Positions 24,523 to 32,944 of a DNA stretch of 64,000 nt are shown here, piece by piece. Every line of letters starts with the position of its first letter. Position 1 is the first letter of the stretch. A program made the position numbers and the translations under genes. The notes under the pieces were generated by a model. The model saw only the letters and a list, made by a program, of their open reading frames with translations. It did not search any database and was not told where the DNA came from. Source of the stretch: DASZIT01 sp035948855 (GTDB taxonomy: Bacteria; Actinomycetota; Acidimicrobiia; Acidimicrobiales; RAAP-2); the NCBI GenBank assembly GCA_035948855.1, contig DASZIT010000148.1, forward strand, positions 6,020-70,019, in the 5' to 3' direction.

Positions 24523-25131
24523 ATGCGCAAGCACCGCTTTTTTCTTTTATTCGTATCTGCACTTGCCGTGATTGTTGGCATCGCCATCCATCAAACCCAG
24601 TCATCCCAGGCTGCCGCCGGGAGTTCCGCCGCCGACCTCGGATCTCGGCTGGCGGCCGACAGCCTGGCCGGCGCCAACTCGGGCTCGAGCCCGGCCTCGA
24701 CCACCGTCGAGGGACCGATGGGTGGGCTCGACATCGCCTTGACCTCCCTGCACGTCCCGGTGGCCGCCGCCCCGGCTGTCGCCGTCGCCCCGGCACCCAC
24801 CAACCCGGCTCCCCCCACCACCACGTCGACCACCACTTCCCCGACCACCACCACGACCACCTCCGCGCCTCCGGCGGCGCCCTATGTGTCCACTGGCGGT
24901 CAATTCGCCGAGCTCCGCGAATGCGAGTCGGGCAACAACTACAGCGACAACACCGGCAACGGCTACTACGGCGCCTACCAGTTCTCCCTGCAGACCTGGC
25001 AAGGCATCGGTTACTCGGGTCTTCCCAGCGACGCGTCGCCGAGCTTGCAGGATCAGGCGGCCCAACAGTTGCAGGCCCAGAGCGGGTGGGGCCAGTGGCC
25101 GGCATGTTCGGCCGAGCTCGGACTGCGGTAG
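24523..25131 (+). CDS. resuscitation-promoting-factor-like secreted transglycosylase
   Basis: A 202-residue exported protein. Residues 5-23 are a signal peptide or anchor, 85-120 a Pro/Thr-rich wall-spanning linker, and 127-202 an Rpf-type (transglycosylase-like) domain. The domain has RECESGNNY with catalytic Glu135, YYGAYQFS and TWQGIGY motifs, and Cys134/Cys195 placed to form the usual disulfide. Such enzymes cut peptidoglycan glycan strands and help resuscitate dormant cells. GAGGAGG lies 8 bases before ATG 24523. The long structured leader suggests control by a small molecule. Confidence 0.9.
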   Translation: MRKHRFFLLFVSALAVIVGIAIHQTQSSQAAAGSSAADLGSRLAADSLAGANSGSSPASTTVEGPMGGLDIALTSLHVPVAAAPAVAVAPAPTNPAPPTTTSTTTSPTTTTTTSAPPAAPYVSTGGQFAELRECESGNNYSDNTGNGYYGAYQFSLQTWQGIGYSGLPSDASPSLQDQAAQQLQAQSGWGQWPACSAELGLR

Positions 25132-25186
25132 CCGGCGCGACAATTCCCCACTTGGTCATCCCGGCCAAGTGCGGCAGGCTTCGGGG

Positions 25187-25906
25187 GTGACCGAGTCCCG
25201 AACCCCCGGCGTGATCGCCTTCGTCTGCGCGATGCCGATGGAGGCGCGCCCGTTGGCCCGGAAGCTTTCACTCCACCCGGACCGGATCGGCGACCTCCGG
25301 TGCCGGTCGGGGAAGCTCGGCGGCCAGAAGGTCGTCGCCGTCGTCACCGGGATGGGCACCCGGTTGGCCACCGCCGAGACAACCCGTCTCCTGGACGCCA
25401 CCCCGGTCGACCGGGTGGTGGTCGTCGGGATCACCGGTGCGGTGGACGACACCACTCCCATCGGGTCGTTGGTCCTCCCCGAGCTGGTGGTGAACAGTGC
25501 CACCGGGGACGAGTACCGCCCGGCACCGCTGGGCGACGGCTCACCCTCGGGCAAGATGTGGACCACCGACGTGGTGTTGACCGAGCCCGAGGTGATCGCC
25601 GGTCTACGGGCCCGAGGGGTCGTCGCCCTGGACATGGAGACCGCCGCCATCGCCGAGGTCTGTGAGGGAAGGGGCATCCCCTGGTCGGTGTTCCGGGCCT
25701 TCAGTGATCGGGCCACCGACGGGAGCATCGACGAGGAGATCTTCCATCTCAGCCACCAGGACGGGACTCCTAATGGGCCGGCGGTGGCCCGCTACTTCCT
25801 GAAGCATCCGGGGCGCATCCCCCGCATGGCTCGCCTGGCCCGGGGAGCCAAGCTGGCCACCGAGACCGCCGCCAGCGCCGCCATCCGAGCCGTCTCCTCG
25901 ATCTGA
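25187..25906 (+). CDS. phosphorylase-superfamily (nucleoside phosphorylase/nucleosidase) protein
   Basis: A 239-residue COG0775-type protein. VTGMGTRLATAET carries the phosphate/ribose loop and VALDMETAAIAEV matches the ExMExAA motif that binds the ribose; FRAFSDRATD with its aspartate fits too. The family cleaves glycosidic bonds of nucleosides. GTG 25187 is used; the frame upstream is shadow of the rpf gene. Related phosphorylases (HpnG) release adenine from adenosylhopane, and a hopanoid operon lies 3 kb away, but this copy is on the other strand and could equally be a methylthioadenosine/SAH nucleosidase. Confidence 0.82.
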   Translation: MTESRTPGVIAFVCAMPMEARPLARKLSLHPDRIGDLRCRSGKLGGQKVVAVVTGMGTRLATAETTRLLDATPVDRVVVVGITGAVDDTTPIGSLVLPELVVNSATGDEYRPAPLGDGSPSGKMWTTDVVLTEPEVIAGLRARGVVALDMETAAIAEVCEGRGIPWSVFRAFSDRATDGSIDEEIFHLSHQDGTPNGPAVARYFLKHPGRIPRMARLARGAKLATETAASAAIRAVSSI

Positions 25907-25942
25907 CCGTGCCAGTTTGTCGGAGCTGTCGGTGCTGTCGGG

Positions 25943-27190
25943 TCAGCTGAATCGCTCGTCGAGCCAGTCGAAGACCACCTGGGCCGAGAGCCGGATGTTG
26001 TCGGACTGGCAGTGGGTCGACGCCCCGTCGTCCACGCGGAACCGGCGGGCGGTGACCGGTCCGCCCACCCCGCCCACGAAGGTCTCGAACTGGGCCAGCG
26101 GCTCCATCCCTTCGCGATCCCCGACCAGGGCGAGCACCGGACAACGAATGGCCGCCAGCTGGTTGCCCAGCCGGTACCCGGCGATGGCATCCCGCCAGGC
26201 GGAGAACGACGGAACCCCGAACCGGCGGCAGATGGACTCGATCCCCCACTGCATCTGCTTGGGCATCAGGTCTTCGGGAACGCCGGCCACGTCTTCGGGC
26301 CGGATGTCCCGGGTCATCCCGAAGACGTCGCGACCCACCCACGCCTCCATGTAACTGCGCATGTCCACGATGGGCGGGTTGGCCACCAACGCCCGGACCC
26401 GATCGTCGCTGCCGGCACTGCGGGCGGCGAAGTAGGAGCCGAAGCTCTCCCCGACCAGCGCCAGCCTGTCGGTGTCCACATCGTTGCGGGCGCCGATCAC
26501 GTCGAGCACCGCGGCGATCGGGACCTCGTAGTCGGGCCGGAACGGCAGCGCCGGGTCGAGCCGCATGCAACCGGGTTGTCCGGGACCGTCGAAGGCGAAC
26601 ACGTTCCAGCCGCGCTCCACCCCCGGCGCTCCGTAGTGAAAGTAGAGCTCTTCGGCACTCGAGTCGAAGCCGCCCACGCACACCAGGGTGGGGAACCGTC
26701 CGGGCCCACCGTCACCCGGATCTCGCCCCGTGTCCGGCCGGAGGAAGTACCCGGGTAGCCGTGAGCCGTCGAAGGGCACGTCGACCAGCTCGACCGGGGG
26801 CGCCATCAGGGATCCGGCCTCGGCGAAGCAGGCCCGGCTCCGCTCGCCGGTGCGCCAGGACACCTCGGTGGCCGGGTCCACGTAGTACTCCGCCGTCCGG
26901 TAATAGGTCGACGCCCGCAATAGATGGTCGCGCCCGCTCACCCGATGGCCGGCCTCGAGGCACCCACGGGCGGTCGCCTCCACCCGACGGGCCAATTCGT
27001 CGAACCCCCGGGCCCAACTCTGGGGGCTCCCGTCGGTGATCTCGTCGGCCACCGCCAGACACTCCCCGACGGTGGAGCCGCCGTAGTCGGCCACCCCGAT
27101 GGCCTTGATCAGCTGGTAGTCGAACTCCTCGTCGCGAAACCCCTCCACCCGGATGGCGCTGCGGATGATGTCTGAGTCTCCGAAGGACAC
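25943..27190 (-). CDS. alpha/beta hydrolase (FrsA/2,6-dihydropseudooxynicotine-hydrolase-like)
   Basis: A 415-residue hydrolase. An N-terminal helical part (about 1-130) precedes the alpha/beta fold: LVCVGGFDSSAEEL is the oxyanion region, VGESFGSYFAAR carries the nucleophilic serine, LVGDREGME the acid and DDGASTHCQ the histidine. This layout matches the family that includes FrsA and C-C bond hydrolases of heteroaromatic breakdown. The substrate is unknown. It converges on the phosphorylase gene (stops 37 bases apart). The 234 bases upstream hold no gene. Confidence 0.85.
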   Translation of the reverse strand: MSFGDSDIIRSAIRVEGFRDEEFDYQLIKAIGVADYGGSTVGECLAVADEITDGSPQSWARGFDELARRVEATARGCLEAGHRVSGRDHLLRASTYYRTAEYYVDPATEVSWRTGERSRACFAEAGSLMAPPVELVDVPFDGSRLPGYFLRPDTGRDPGDGGPGRFPTLVCVGGFDSSAEELYFHYGAPGVERGWNVFAFDGPGQPGCMRLDPALPFRPDYEVPIAAVLDVIGARNDVDTDRLALVGESFGSYFAARSAGSDDRVRALVANPPIVDMRSYMEAWVGRDVFGMTRDIRPEDVAGVPEDLMPKQMQWGIESICRRFGVPSFSAWRDAIAGYRLGNQLAAIRCPVLALVGDREGMEPLAQFETFVGGVGGPVTARRFRVDDGASTHCQSDNIRLSAQVVFDWLDERFS

Positions 27191-27424
27191 AACGGCTCGA
27201 TTCTGATCGGCGGATTCTCGACACTAGGTCAAGGGTCTGGCTCTCCAGCTGCACTGTCTGCCACCGTCGCGGTGGACATCGGCCAGGATGTCGGCGGTCA
27301 AGACGACATGATGGTCGGCACCGTATCGTGAGGGCATGAGGATGCAGCACGGGCCGAGTTGTAACCAGATCGGCCGGTTCGGAGATCCCTTCCAGCTCCG
27401 CGGGCCGATCTCGGGCGGCCCTCG

Positions 27425-28372
27425 TCACAAGGTGATGACGGTCTTCCCCTCGATCGGTCGGGCACCGGTCCCGCTCAAAGCCGTTGGCACCTCATCGAGC
27501 GAAATGCGGGTGATCGGCGGAGCGACGATGCGACCGGTGAGCACTGCGTCAGCTAGGCGGTCGAGGATCTCCGCGCTGGCCTGCAGCGCGAAATTGATTC
27601 CAACGATGTCGCGGGCCTCGAGGGCGGCGGTATCGGCGACGTACTGGGTGGTGACCGCCGTGCCTCCGGGACGAACCAATGACGCGAGTTCCGCGAATGC
27701 GTCTGCGTCGCTCACCACATCCAAGAGAGCATCAATGCCGTCAGGGTGGGCCTTCTGGACTGTTTCCGCTATCGGCATCGCGGTGTGATCGACGATCTCC
27801 TCGGCCCCGTACCCTCGCATCCGATCTGCGGCGGCCTCGCGGACATTGGCGATAACCCGCGCGCCGGCGTCAACGGCGAACTGGGTGGCAAACGTGCCGA
27901 CACCGCCCCCGGCCCCGACGATCAACACGGTTTTGTTGGCGAGCGGACCGAGCGCATCTTCCACCAGGGAGAGTCCGGCCATGCCGGCTGTCGGAAGGGC
28001 CGATGCGACCACCGGGTCGAACCCGTCGGGCACCAGGGTCATGGGGGCATCCTCGGTGACGGCGACATACTCGGCATAGGTCCCCGCCGATCCCAATGGG
28101 GGTATCAGTAGTTGTCCGAACACGTTCTGGCCGACGGCAAACCGAGTCGCTCCTCCACCGACGTTTTCGATGACACCAGCGCCGTCGGCGCCGAGCACCA
28201 TGGGGAAGATCGCCGGCATCGGCCGCCAGTCGCCGCTGGCCAGCGTGCGATCCATGGGGTTCATACCCGCGGCAATGAGCCTGATCAGAACTTGGCCCGC
28301 CTGGGGTTGCGGCGTTGGCACCTCGGCCACGACCGGAGTCGATCCATAGTCATTGACGATGACGGCACGCAT
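27425..28372 (-). CDS. NADPH:quinone oxidoreductase-like (zinc-independent MDR) protein
   Basis: A 315-residue medium-chain dehydrogenase/reductase of the quinone-oxidoreductase type: PTPQPQAGQVLIRLIAAGMNPMD and LGADGAGVIENVG at the N-terminus, and the cofactor loop VGAGGGVGTFATQFAVDAG. The zinc ligands are absent as expected for this subgroup. GAGGAG lies 7 bases before ATG 28372. By eye it is slightly less GC-rich at third positions than its neighbours. It follows dxs by 149 bases on the same strand but has its own ribosome site and probably its own promoter. Confidence 0.87.
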   Translation of the reverse strand: MRAVIVNDYGSTPVVAEVPTPQPQAGQVLIRLIAAGMNPMDRTLASGDWRPMPAIFPMVLGADGAGVIENVGGGATRFAVGQNVFGQLLIPPLGSAGTYAEYVAVTEDAPMTLVPDGFDPVVASALPTAGMAGLSLVEDALGPLANKTVLIVGAGGGVGTFATQFAVDAGARVIANVREAAADRMRGYGAEEIVDHTAMPIAETVQKAHPDGIDALLDVVSDADAFAELASLVRPGGTAVTTQYVADTAALEARDIVGINFALQASAEILDRLADAVLTGRIVAPPITRISLDEVPTALSGTGARPIEGKTVITL

Positions 28373-28521
28373 ACTGTTCTCCTCTCATGAACCTCTGCCG
28401 ATGATCGGGTGACACCCCGGTAGAGGTTTCCGACCGCACAAGCACGCTGACCCCATCCTTGCCTCGTAGGCAGCAACTTTTCAATGGAGGTCAGGAGGCT
28501 CGACCGGTCAGGGTCGCGAGG

Positions 28522-30450
28522 TCAGGGTCGCGCCGGAGCCGGGTAGAGGGTGTCGAGCACCGCCGCGGCCAGGCCGGCGCCGTCGAGGCCGGCATCGGCC
28601 AGGATGTCGGCGGCCCGGCCATGGGGCAGAAATGCCCGGGGCAGACCCATGGTCTCGGTCAGCGGGCCGTCGCCCTCCTCAGAGGTGCGCCCCGGACTGG
28701 CGCGTCGGACCGCGGCGGCGATCGAGGCGCCGACACCGCCATCGGCAATCCCGTCCTCGGCGCTCAGCACCAGCCGGTGCCGGGCGGCGTCTGCCACCAT
28801 CGACCCATCCACTGGAGCCGCCACCCGCACATCCCACACCGTGACCCCCAGGCCCCGGGGCTCCAGCCGATCGGCGGCCTCCTGGCAGGCGGCGACCATC
28901 TTCCCGACCCCCAGCAGGCACACGTCGGGCCGGCCCTCGGGCGCCGACCGCAGCTGTCGAGCCGACAGACCGTGGCCGACCCCTCCGGTTGTGGGGGCCT
29001 CCGTCTTCGGCCATCGGATCGCCGACGGGCCGGGCAACTCGAGCGCCTGCTCCAGCATGACCCCGAGCTCCAGGTAGGAGGAGGGGGCGAAAACCGTGAG
29101 TCCCGGCACCTTGGTCAACAGGGCCAGGTCGAAGATGCCGTGATGGCTGGGGCCGTCCTCGCCGGTGACTCCGGCCCGGTCGATGCAGAACACCACCGGG
29201 GCCCGGTGGAGGGCCACGTCGAAGAGCAGTTGGTCCCAGGCCCGGTTGAGGAACGTCGAGTAGATGGCCACCACCGGGCGAAGCCCGCCCATGGCCATCC
29301 CGGCGGCGGCGGTCACTGCGTGCTGCTCGGCGATGCCGACATCGAAGTACCGGTCGGGGAACCGCGCCTGGAAGGCCAACAGGCCGGTCGGGCCGCCCAT
29401 CGCCGCGGTCAGGGCCACCACCGACGGGTTGCGTTCACCGGCGGCGACCATGGCCCGGCTGAAGGCCTCGGTATAACTCGACGAAGCCGGTCGCCGCGAC
29501 GCCCCGGTGGCCGGGTCGAAGGGCCCGACGTCGTGGAGGCACTTCTCCGGGTCGTGCTCGGCCGGGCCGTAGCCGCGGCCCTTCACCGTGTGCACGTGGA
29601 CCACCACTGGCCCGCGGGTGGCATCGGCCACCGACAGGGCATCGTCGAGAGCCTCGAAGTCATGCCCGTCGACCGGGCCGAGATACGAGAGGCCGAGGGA
29701 TTCGAAGAACGCCGCCGGGCCGCCCCGGCGGGGGGTGCCCATCGGTGGGGCGGTGGTCAACCGGGACACCGTCGGGGCGTACGACCGGCCGTTGTCGTTG
29801 AGGACGATCACCACCGGGGTCCGGGTGACGCCGATGTTGTTGAGCGCCTCGAAGGCCAGGCCCCCGGTGAGGGACCCGTCCCCCACCACCGCCACCACTC
29901 GGCGGGGATCCCCGGCCAGGCGCCGGGCCGAGGCCAGCCCGTAGGCGTAGGAGAGCCCGGTGGAGGCGTGACTGTTCTCCACCAGGTCGTGGACGGACTC
30001 GGCCCGGTTGGGGTACCCGGACAGCCCGCCAGCTTGGCGCAGGGTGGCGAACTCCTCCGCCCGCCCGGTGACCAGCTTGTGAATGTAGGCCTGGTGTCCG
30101 GTGTCCCACACGATGGCGTTCGCCGGAGAGTGGAACACCCGGTGGAGGGCCAACGTCAGCTCCACCACTCCCAGGTTCGAGCCCAAGTGCCCGCCGGTGG
30201 TGGAAAGGGTCGACACCACCAGGCGTCGGATCTCGGCCGCCAGCTCCACCAGCTCCTGGGTTCCGAGACGCCGCAGGTGTTGGGGGTCGACCACGCCCAG
30301 CGGCGGCGCCAGCCGCGGCGGAGACGCCGGCGCGGAGCTCACCGGTTCGGGCGGAGACGACGCCGGAGTCGAGGAGACCACCGACCCGATGCCGGGCTCG
30401 GTCAGGACCAGCAGCCCCGCGCCGACGGGAGGGGAATCGGTGGTGGCCAT
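28522..30450 (-). CDS. dxs: 1-deoxy-D-xylulose-5-phosphate synthase
   Basis: A 642-residue DXS, the thiamine-diphosphate enzyme that joins pyruvate and glyceraldehyde-3-phosphate at the first step of the MEP pathway. Markers: TTGGHLGSNLGVVELTLAL, GDGSLTGGLAFEALNN for thiamine-diphosphate/Mg, the ENSHASTGLSYAYG segment and DVGIAEQHAVTAAAGMA with the catalytic glutamate. ATG 30450 lies 2 bases after the hpnH stop; the frame continues upstream only as shadow. The N-terminal 45 residues are a Pro/Ser-rich extension. As last gene of the hopanoid operon it probably boosts precursor supply; a housekeeping copy may exist elsewhere. Confidence 0.93.
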   Translation of the reverse strand: MATTDSPPVGAGLLVLTEPGIGSVVSSTPASSPPEPVSSAPASPPRLAPPLGVVDPQHLRRLGTQELVELAAEIRRLVVSTLSTTGGHLGSNLGVVELTLALHRVFHSPANAIVWDTGHQAYIHKLVTGRAEEFATLRQAGGLSGYPNRAESVHDLVENSHASTGLSYAYGLASARRLAGDPRRVVAVVGDGSLTGGLAFEALNNIGVTRTPVVIVLNDNGRSYAPTVSRLTTAPPMGTPRRGGPAAFFESLGLSYLGPVDGHDFEALDDALSVADATRGPVVVHVHTVKGRGYGPAEHDPEKCLHDVGPFDPATGASRRPASSSYTEAFSRAMVAAGERNPSVVALTAAMGGPTGLLAFQARFPDRYFDVGIAEQHAVTAAAGMAMGGLRPVVAIYSTFLNRAWDQLLFDVALHRAPVVFCIDRAGVTGEDGPSHHGIFDLALLTKVPGLTVFAPSSYLELGVMLEQALELPGPSAIRWPKTEAPTTGGVGHGLSARQLRSAPEGRPDVCLLGVGKMVAACQEAADRLEPRGLGVTVWDVRVAAPVDGSMVADAARHRLVLSAEDGIADGGVGASIAAAVRRASPGRTSEEGDGPLTETMGLPRAFLPHGRAADILADAGLDGAGLAAAVLDTLYPAPARP

Positions 30451-30452
30451 CG

Positions 30453-31457
30453 TCAGTGGGTGTTGACCATCGCCCGGAGCGACTGGCGCAAGGAGCCCAT
30501 GGTGGCGATCACCGACGACGGCTCGTACCCGCAGTGGGCCATGCAGTTGGCGCATCGGACGTCCTTGCCCCGGCCATAGGCGTCCCAGTCGGTGGTCTCC
30601 ACCAGCTCGCGGTAGGAGGACGCGTAGCCGTCGGCCATCAGGTAGCACGGTCGCTGCCAGCCCAACACCGAGTAGCTGGGCACCCCCCAGGCCGTGCAGG
30701 AGAACTCCTCGCGCCCCTCCAGGAAGTCGAGGAACAGTGGCGAGTGGTTGAGGCGCCACTTCTTGCGCTTCCCGTCGAAGGCGTCCCGGAACAGCTTTCG
30801 GGTCTGCTCGACGCCGAGGAAGTGGTCCTGGTCGGGGGCCTTCTCGTAGGCGTAGGCCGGGGAGATCATCATGGCGTCGACCTTGAGGTCGTCGTTGAGG
30901 AAATCGAGCACGTCCCGCACCGTCTTGGGCGAGTCGGTGTTGAAGAAGGTCGAGTTGGTGGTGACCCGGAAGCCCCGCTCCTTGGCCTCCCGGATGGCGG
31001 CCACCGCCTCGTCGAAGACCCCTTCACGGTCGACGGCGGCGTCGTGGCGTTCGCGCATGCCGTCGATGTGCACCACCCAGGAGAAGAACCGCGACGGGGT
31101 GAACTTGTCCAGCCGGCGTCGCAGCAACACCGCGTTGGTGCAGAGGTAGACGTAGACCTTGCGGCGGATGAGCTCGGCCACGATGTTCTCCATGTCCGGG
31201 TGCAGCAACGGCTCGCCGCCGGCGATGGAGACCATCGGGGTCCCGCACTCCTCCACCGCGCCGACGATGTCCTCGAGGGACAGGCGTTTACGGAGGATGT
31301 CGGTGGGGTGCTGGATCTTTCCGCAGCCCGGACAGGACAGGTTGCAGGCAAACAACGGCTCGATCTCCACGATGAACGGATAGTGCTTGGACCCTTTGAT
31401 CCGCTGCCGGAGCAGATGGGATCCGATCTTGAGGTTCTGTCGCACGGGTATGGCCAT
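30453..31457 (-). CDS. hpnH: adenosyl-hopene transferase HpnH (radical SAM)
   Basis: A 334-residue radical SAM protein. The 4Fe-4S motif CNLSCPGC (Cys38, Cys42, Cys45) follows FIVEIEPLFA, and the C-terminal part holds more cysteines (RCANCMAHCGYEP). It belongs to the HpnH family, which attaches the 5'-deoxyadenosyl radical to hopene to make adenosylhopane, the first step to extended C35 hopanoids. Start ATG 31457 overlaps the upstream stop (TGATG). Its position after shc and the phosphorylase-IspH gene fits this pathway. Confidence 0.93.
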   Translation of the reverse strand: MAIPVRQNLKIGSHLLRQRIKGSKHYPFIVEIEPLFACNLSCPGCGKIQHPTDILRKRLSLEDIVGAVEECGTPMVSIAGGEPLLHPDMENIVAELIRRKVYVYLCTNAVLLRRRLDKFTPSRFFSWVVHIDGMRERHDAAVDREGVFDEAVAAIREAKERGFRVTTNSTFFNTDSPKTVRDVLDFLNDDLKVDAMMISPAYAYEKAPDQDHFLGVEQTRKLFRDAFDGKRKKWRLNHSPLFLDFLEGREEFSCTAWGVPSYSVLGWQRPCYLMADGYASSYRELVETTDWDAYGRGKDVRCANCMAHCGYEPSSVIATMGSLRQSLRAMVNTH

Positions 31458-32944
31458 CAGCGCACCTGCCTTGGTAGAGCGAATTGGACGGTTTCCTCGG
31501 TGATTCGGTGTTCTCGAACATCGACGGGACCCAGCTGTTCGAGGACCTCGATCAGCTGTTGGACCAGAGACTCGGGTGCCGACGCCCCGGCGGTGACCCC
31601 GATGGTGTCGGCGTCGAGCAGCCAGGGGAGCCGGAGATCGGCCTGGTCCTCGATGAGCTCGGTGCGGCAACCCTGGCGCCGGGCGGCTTCGACCAACCGG
31701 GCGGTGTTCGATGAATTGCCGGACCCGACCACCAGCATCAGGTCGCACGAGCCGGCCAGGGCCCGGACGGCATCCTGGCGGTTCTGGGTGGCGTAACAGA
31801 TGTCGGTGGCGCTGGGGCCGACGATGGCCGGGAATCGGGCGTTGAGCGCCTCGACCACCTCGGCGGTCTCGTCGGTGGCCAGGGTGGTCTGGGTCAGATA
31901 GGCGAGCGGCACACCTTCGGGCAGGTCCAGGCGGGCGACGTCGTCGGCGCCTTCCACCAGATGGATCCGGTCGGGGGCTTCGCCCACCGTCCCCACCACC
32001 TCCTCGTGTTCGGGGTGCCCGATGAGGACGATGTGGTGGTCGCCGTCGGCGAAGCGCCGCGCCTCGTGGTGCACCTTGGCCACCAGCGGGCAGGTGGCGT
32101 CGATCACGTTCAGGTCGGGGCGGGCGGCGGCTTGCCGTCGGACCGCCGGCGACACCCCGTGAGCGGCGATGACCACCGTCGAGCCGTCGGGCACCTGGTC
32201 GAACTCCTCGACGAAGACCGCACCCTTGGCCTCCAGCCCGGCGACCACGTGGGTGTTGTGCACGATCTGCCGGCGGACATAGACCGGTGGCCCGAATCGG
32301 ACCAGGGCGCGCTCGACGGTGTCGATGGCCCGCTCGACTCCGGCGCAGAACGACCGCGGCCCGGCCAGCAGCACGGTGCGGGGTTGGACGACCCGCGCCC
32401 AGCGCTCGAGGGCGGGACGGACCCGGAGCAGAGCGCCGAGCGCCCGGAGGCCACCGGCCACCGGGGCGTGGCCACCAGAGTCGGCCACCGCCCGGACCAC
32501 CGCCACCGGACGCGGGCCCAGCGCCTCGACCAACCACGCCGATTCGGTGTCCACCGCGATGGCACCATCGGCCGCCATCGCCGCCTGCTCGGACTGGGTG
32601 ATGACCTGTCGTGACGAGACGATCGGCCCGGTGTGGACAAAGTGTCCGTAGCGGCGCAGCTCCTCGGCCAGCAGGTGGGCACCGGCCATCTGCCGGGGGG
32701 CGGCGGCCTCCATGGTGCGCAGCTCGGTGGCCACCACCAGATGCCCGGGCCACAGGTGACCGGCCAGACCCCCGACCGCGCCGACGATGGCCACCGGATC
32801 GTGGGGTCCCAAGTCTCGGGCCAGCTCGGCCCCGGCGGCGGCCGCCCGAACCGGCCCGCTGCCGATGGTGGTCACCGGCTCGCCCACCGCCTCCGCCTCG
32901 ATCCGCCGCGGGCTGACCACGGTCAGCTCACCCATGGTCGACAC
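31457..32944 (-). CDS. ispH: fusion of HpnG-like phosphorylase domain with IspH (HMBPP reductase)
   Basis: A 495-residue two-domain protein. Residues about 25-180 resemble a phosphorylase-superfamily domain (AIVGAVGGLAGHL, AVDTESAWLVEAL in place of ExMExAA). Residues about 188-490 are a full IspH: cluster cysteines Cys200 (FCAGVERAI), Cys285 (DATCPLV) and Cys383 (DICYATQNRQ), conserved His229, His262 and His310, TQTT and SSN. IspH makes IPP and DMAPP from HMBPP; the N-domain may release adenine from adenosylhopane like HpnG. GTG 32944 or ATG 32935 can start it; both overlap the shc end. The pathway ties both domains to hopanoids, but one-protein fusion is unusual. Confidence 0.88.
   Translation of the reverse strand: MSTMGELTVVSPRRIEAEAVGEPVTTIGSGPVRAAAAGAELARDLGPHDPVAIVGAVGGLAGHLWPGHLVVATELRTMEAAAPRQMAGAHLLAEELRRYGHFVHTGPIVSSRQVITQSEQAAMAADGAIAVDTESAWLVEALGPRPVAVVRAVADSGGHAPVAGGLRALGALLRVRPALERWARVVQPRTVLLAGPRSFCAGVERAIDTVERALVRFGPPVYVRRQIVHNTHVVAGLEAKGAVFVEEFDQVPDGSTVVIAAHGVSPAVRRQAAARPDLNVIDATCPLVAKVHHEARRFADGDHHIVLIGHPEHEEVVGTVGEAPDRIHLVEGADDVARLDLPEGVPLAYLTQTTLATDETAEVVEALNARFPAIVGPSATDICYATQNRQDAVRALAGSCDLMLVVGSGNSSNTARLVEAARRQGCRTELIEDQADLRLPWLLDADTIGVTAGASAPESLVQQLIEVLEQLGPVDVREHRITEETVQFALPRQVR

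Noticed and set aside
27191..27424. Short minus-strand frame of about 37 codons in the gap before the hydrolase
   Set aside because: No ribosome site or conserved motif; the gap is treated as non-coding.
28460..28472. Hairpin TGCCT-CGT-AGGCA after the dxs region
   Set aside because: On the minus strand, where dxs is transcribed, no U-run follows; the T-run on the plus strand has no gene before it. Not a convincing terminator.
27277..28613. Exact 21-base repeat (27277-27297 in a gap, 28593-28613 in dxs)
   Set aside because: Flanking sequence is unrelated, the repeat is short and GC-rich, and no second copy of dxs sequence surrounds it; it may be chance.
28459..30579. 706-codon open frame on the plus strand opposite dxs
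   Set aside because: No recognisable motif and shadow-like composition; dxs is certain on the minus strand.
31508..32753. Upstream extension of the hpnH frame (codons before ATG 31457)
   Set aside because: Arg/Gly/Pro-rich sequence in the wrong frame of the phosphorylase-IspH gene; the HpnH family starts at MAIPVRQNLKIG.
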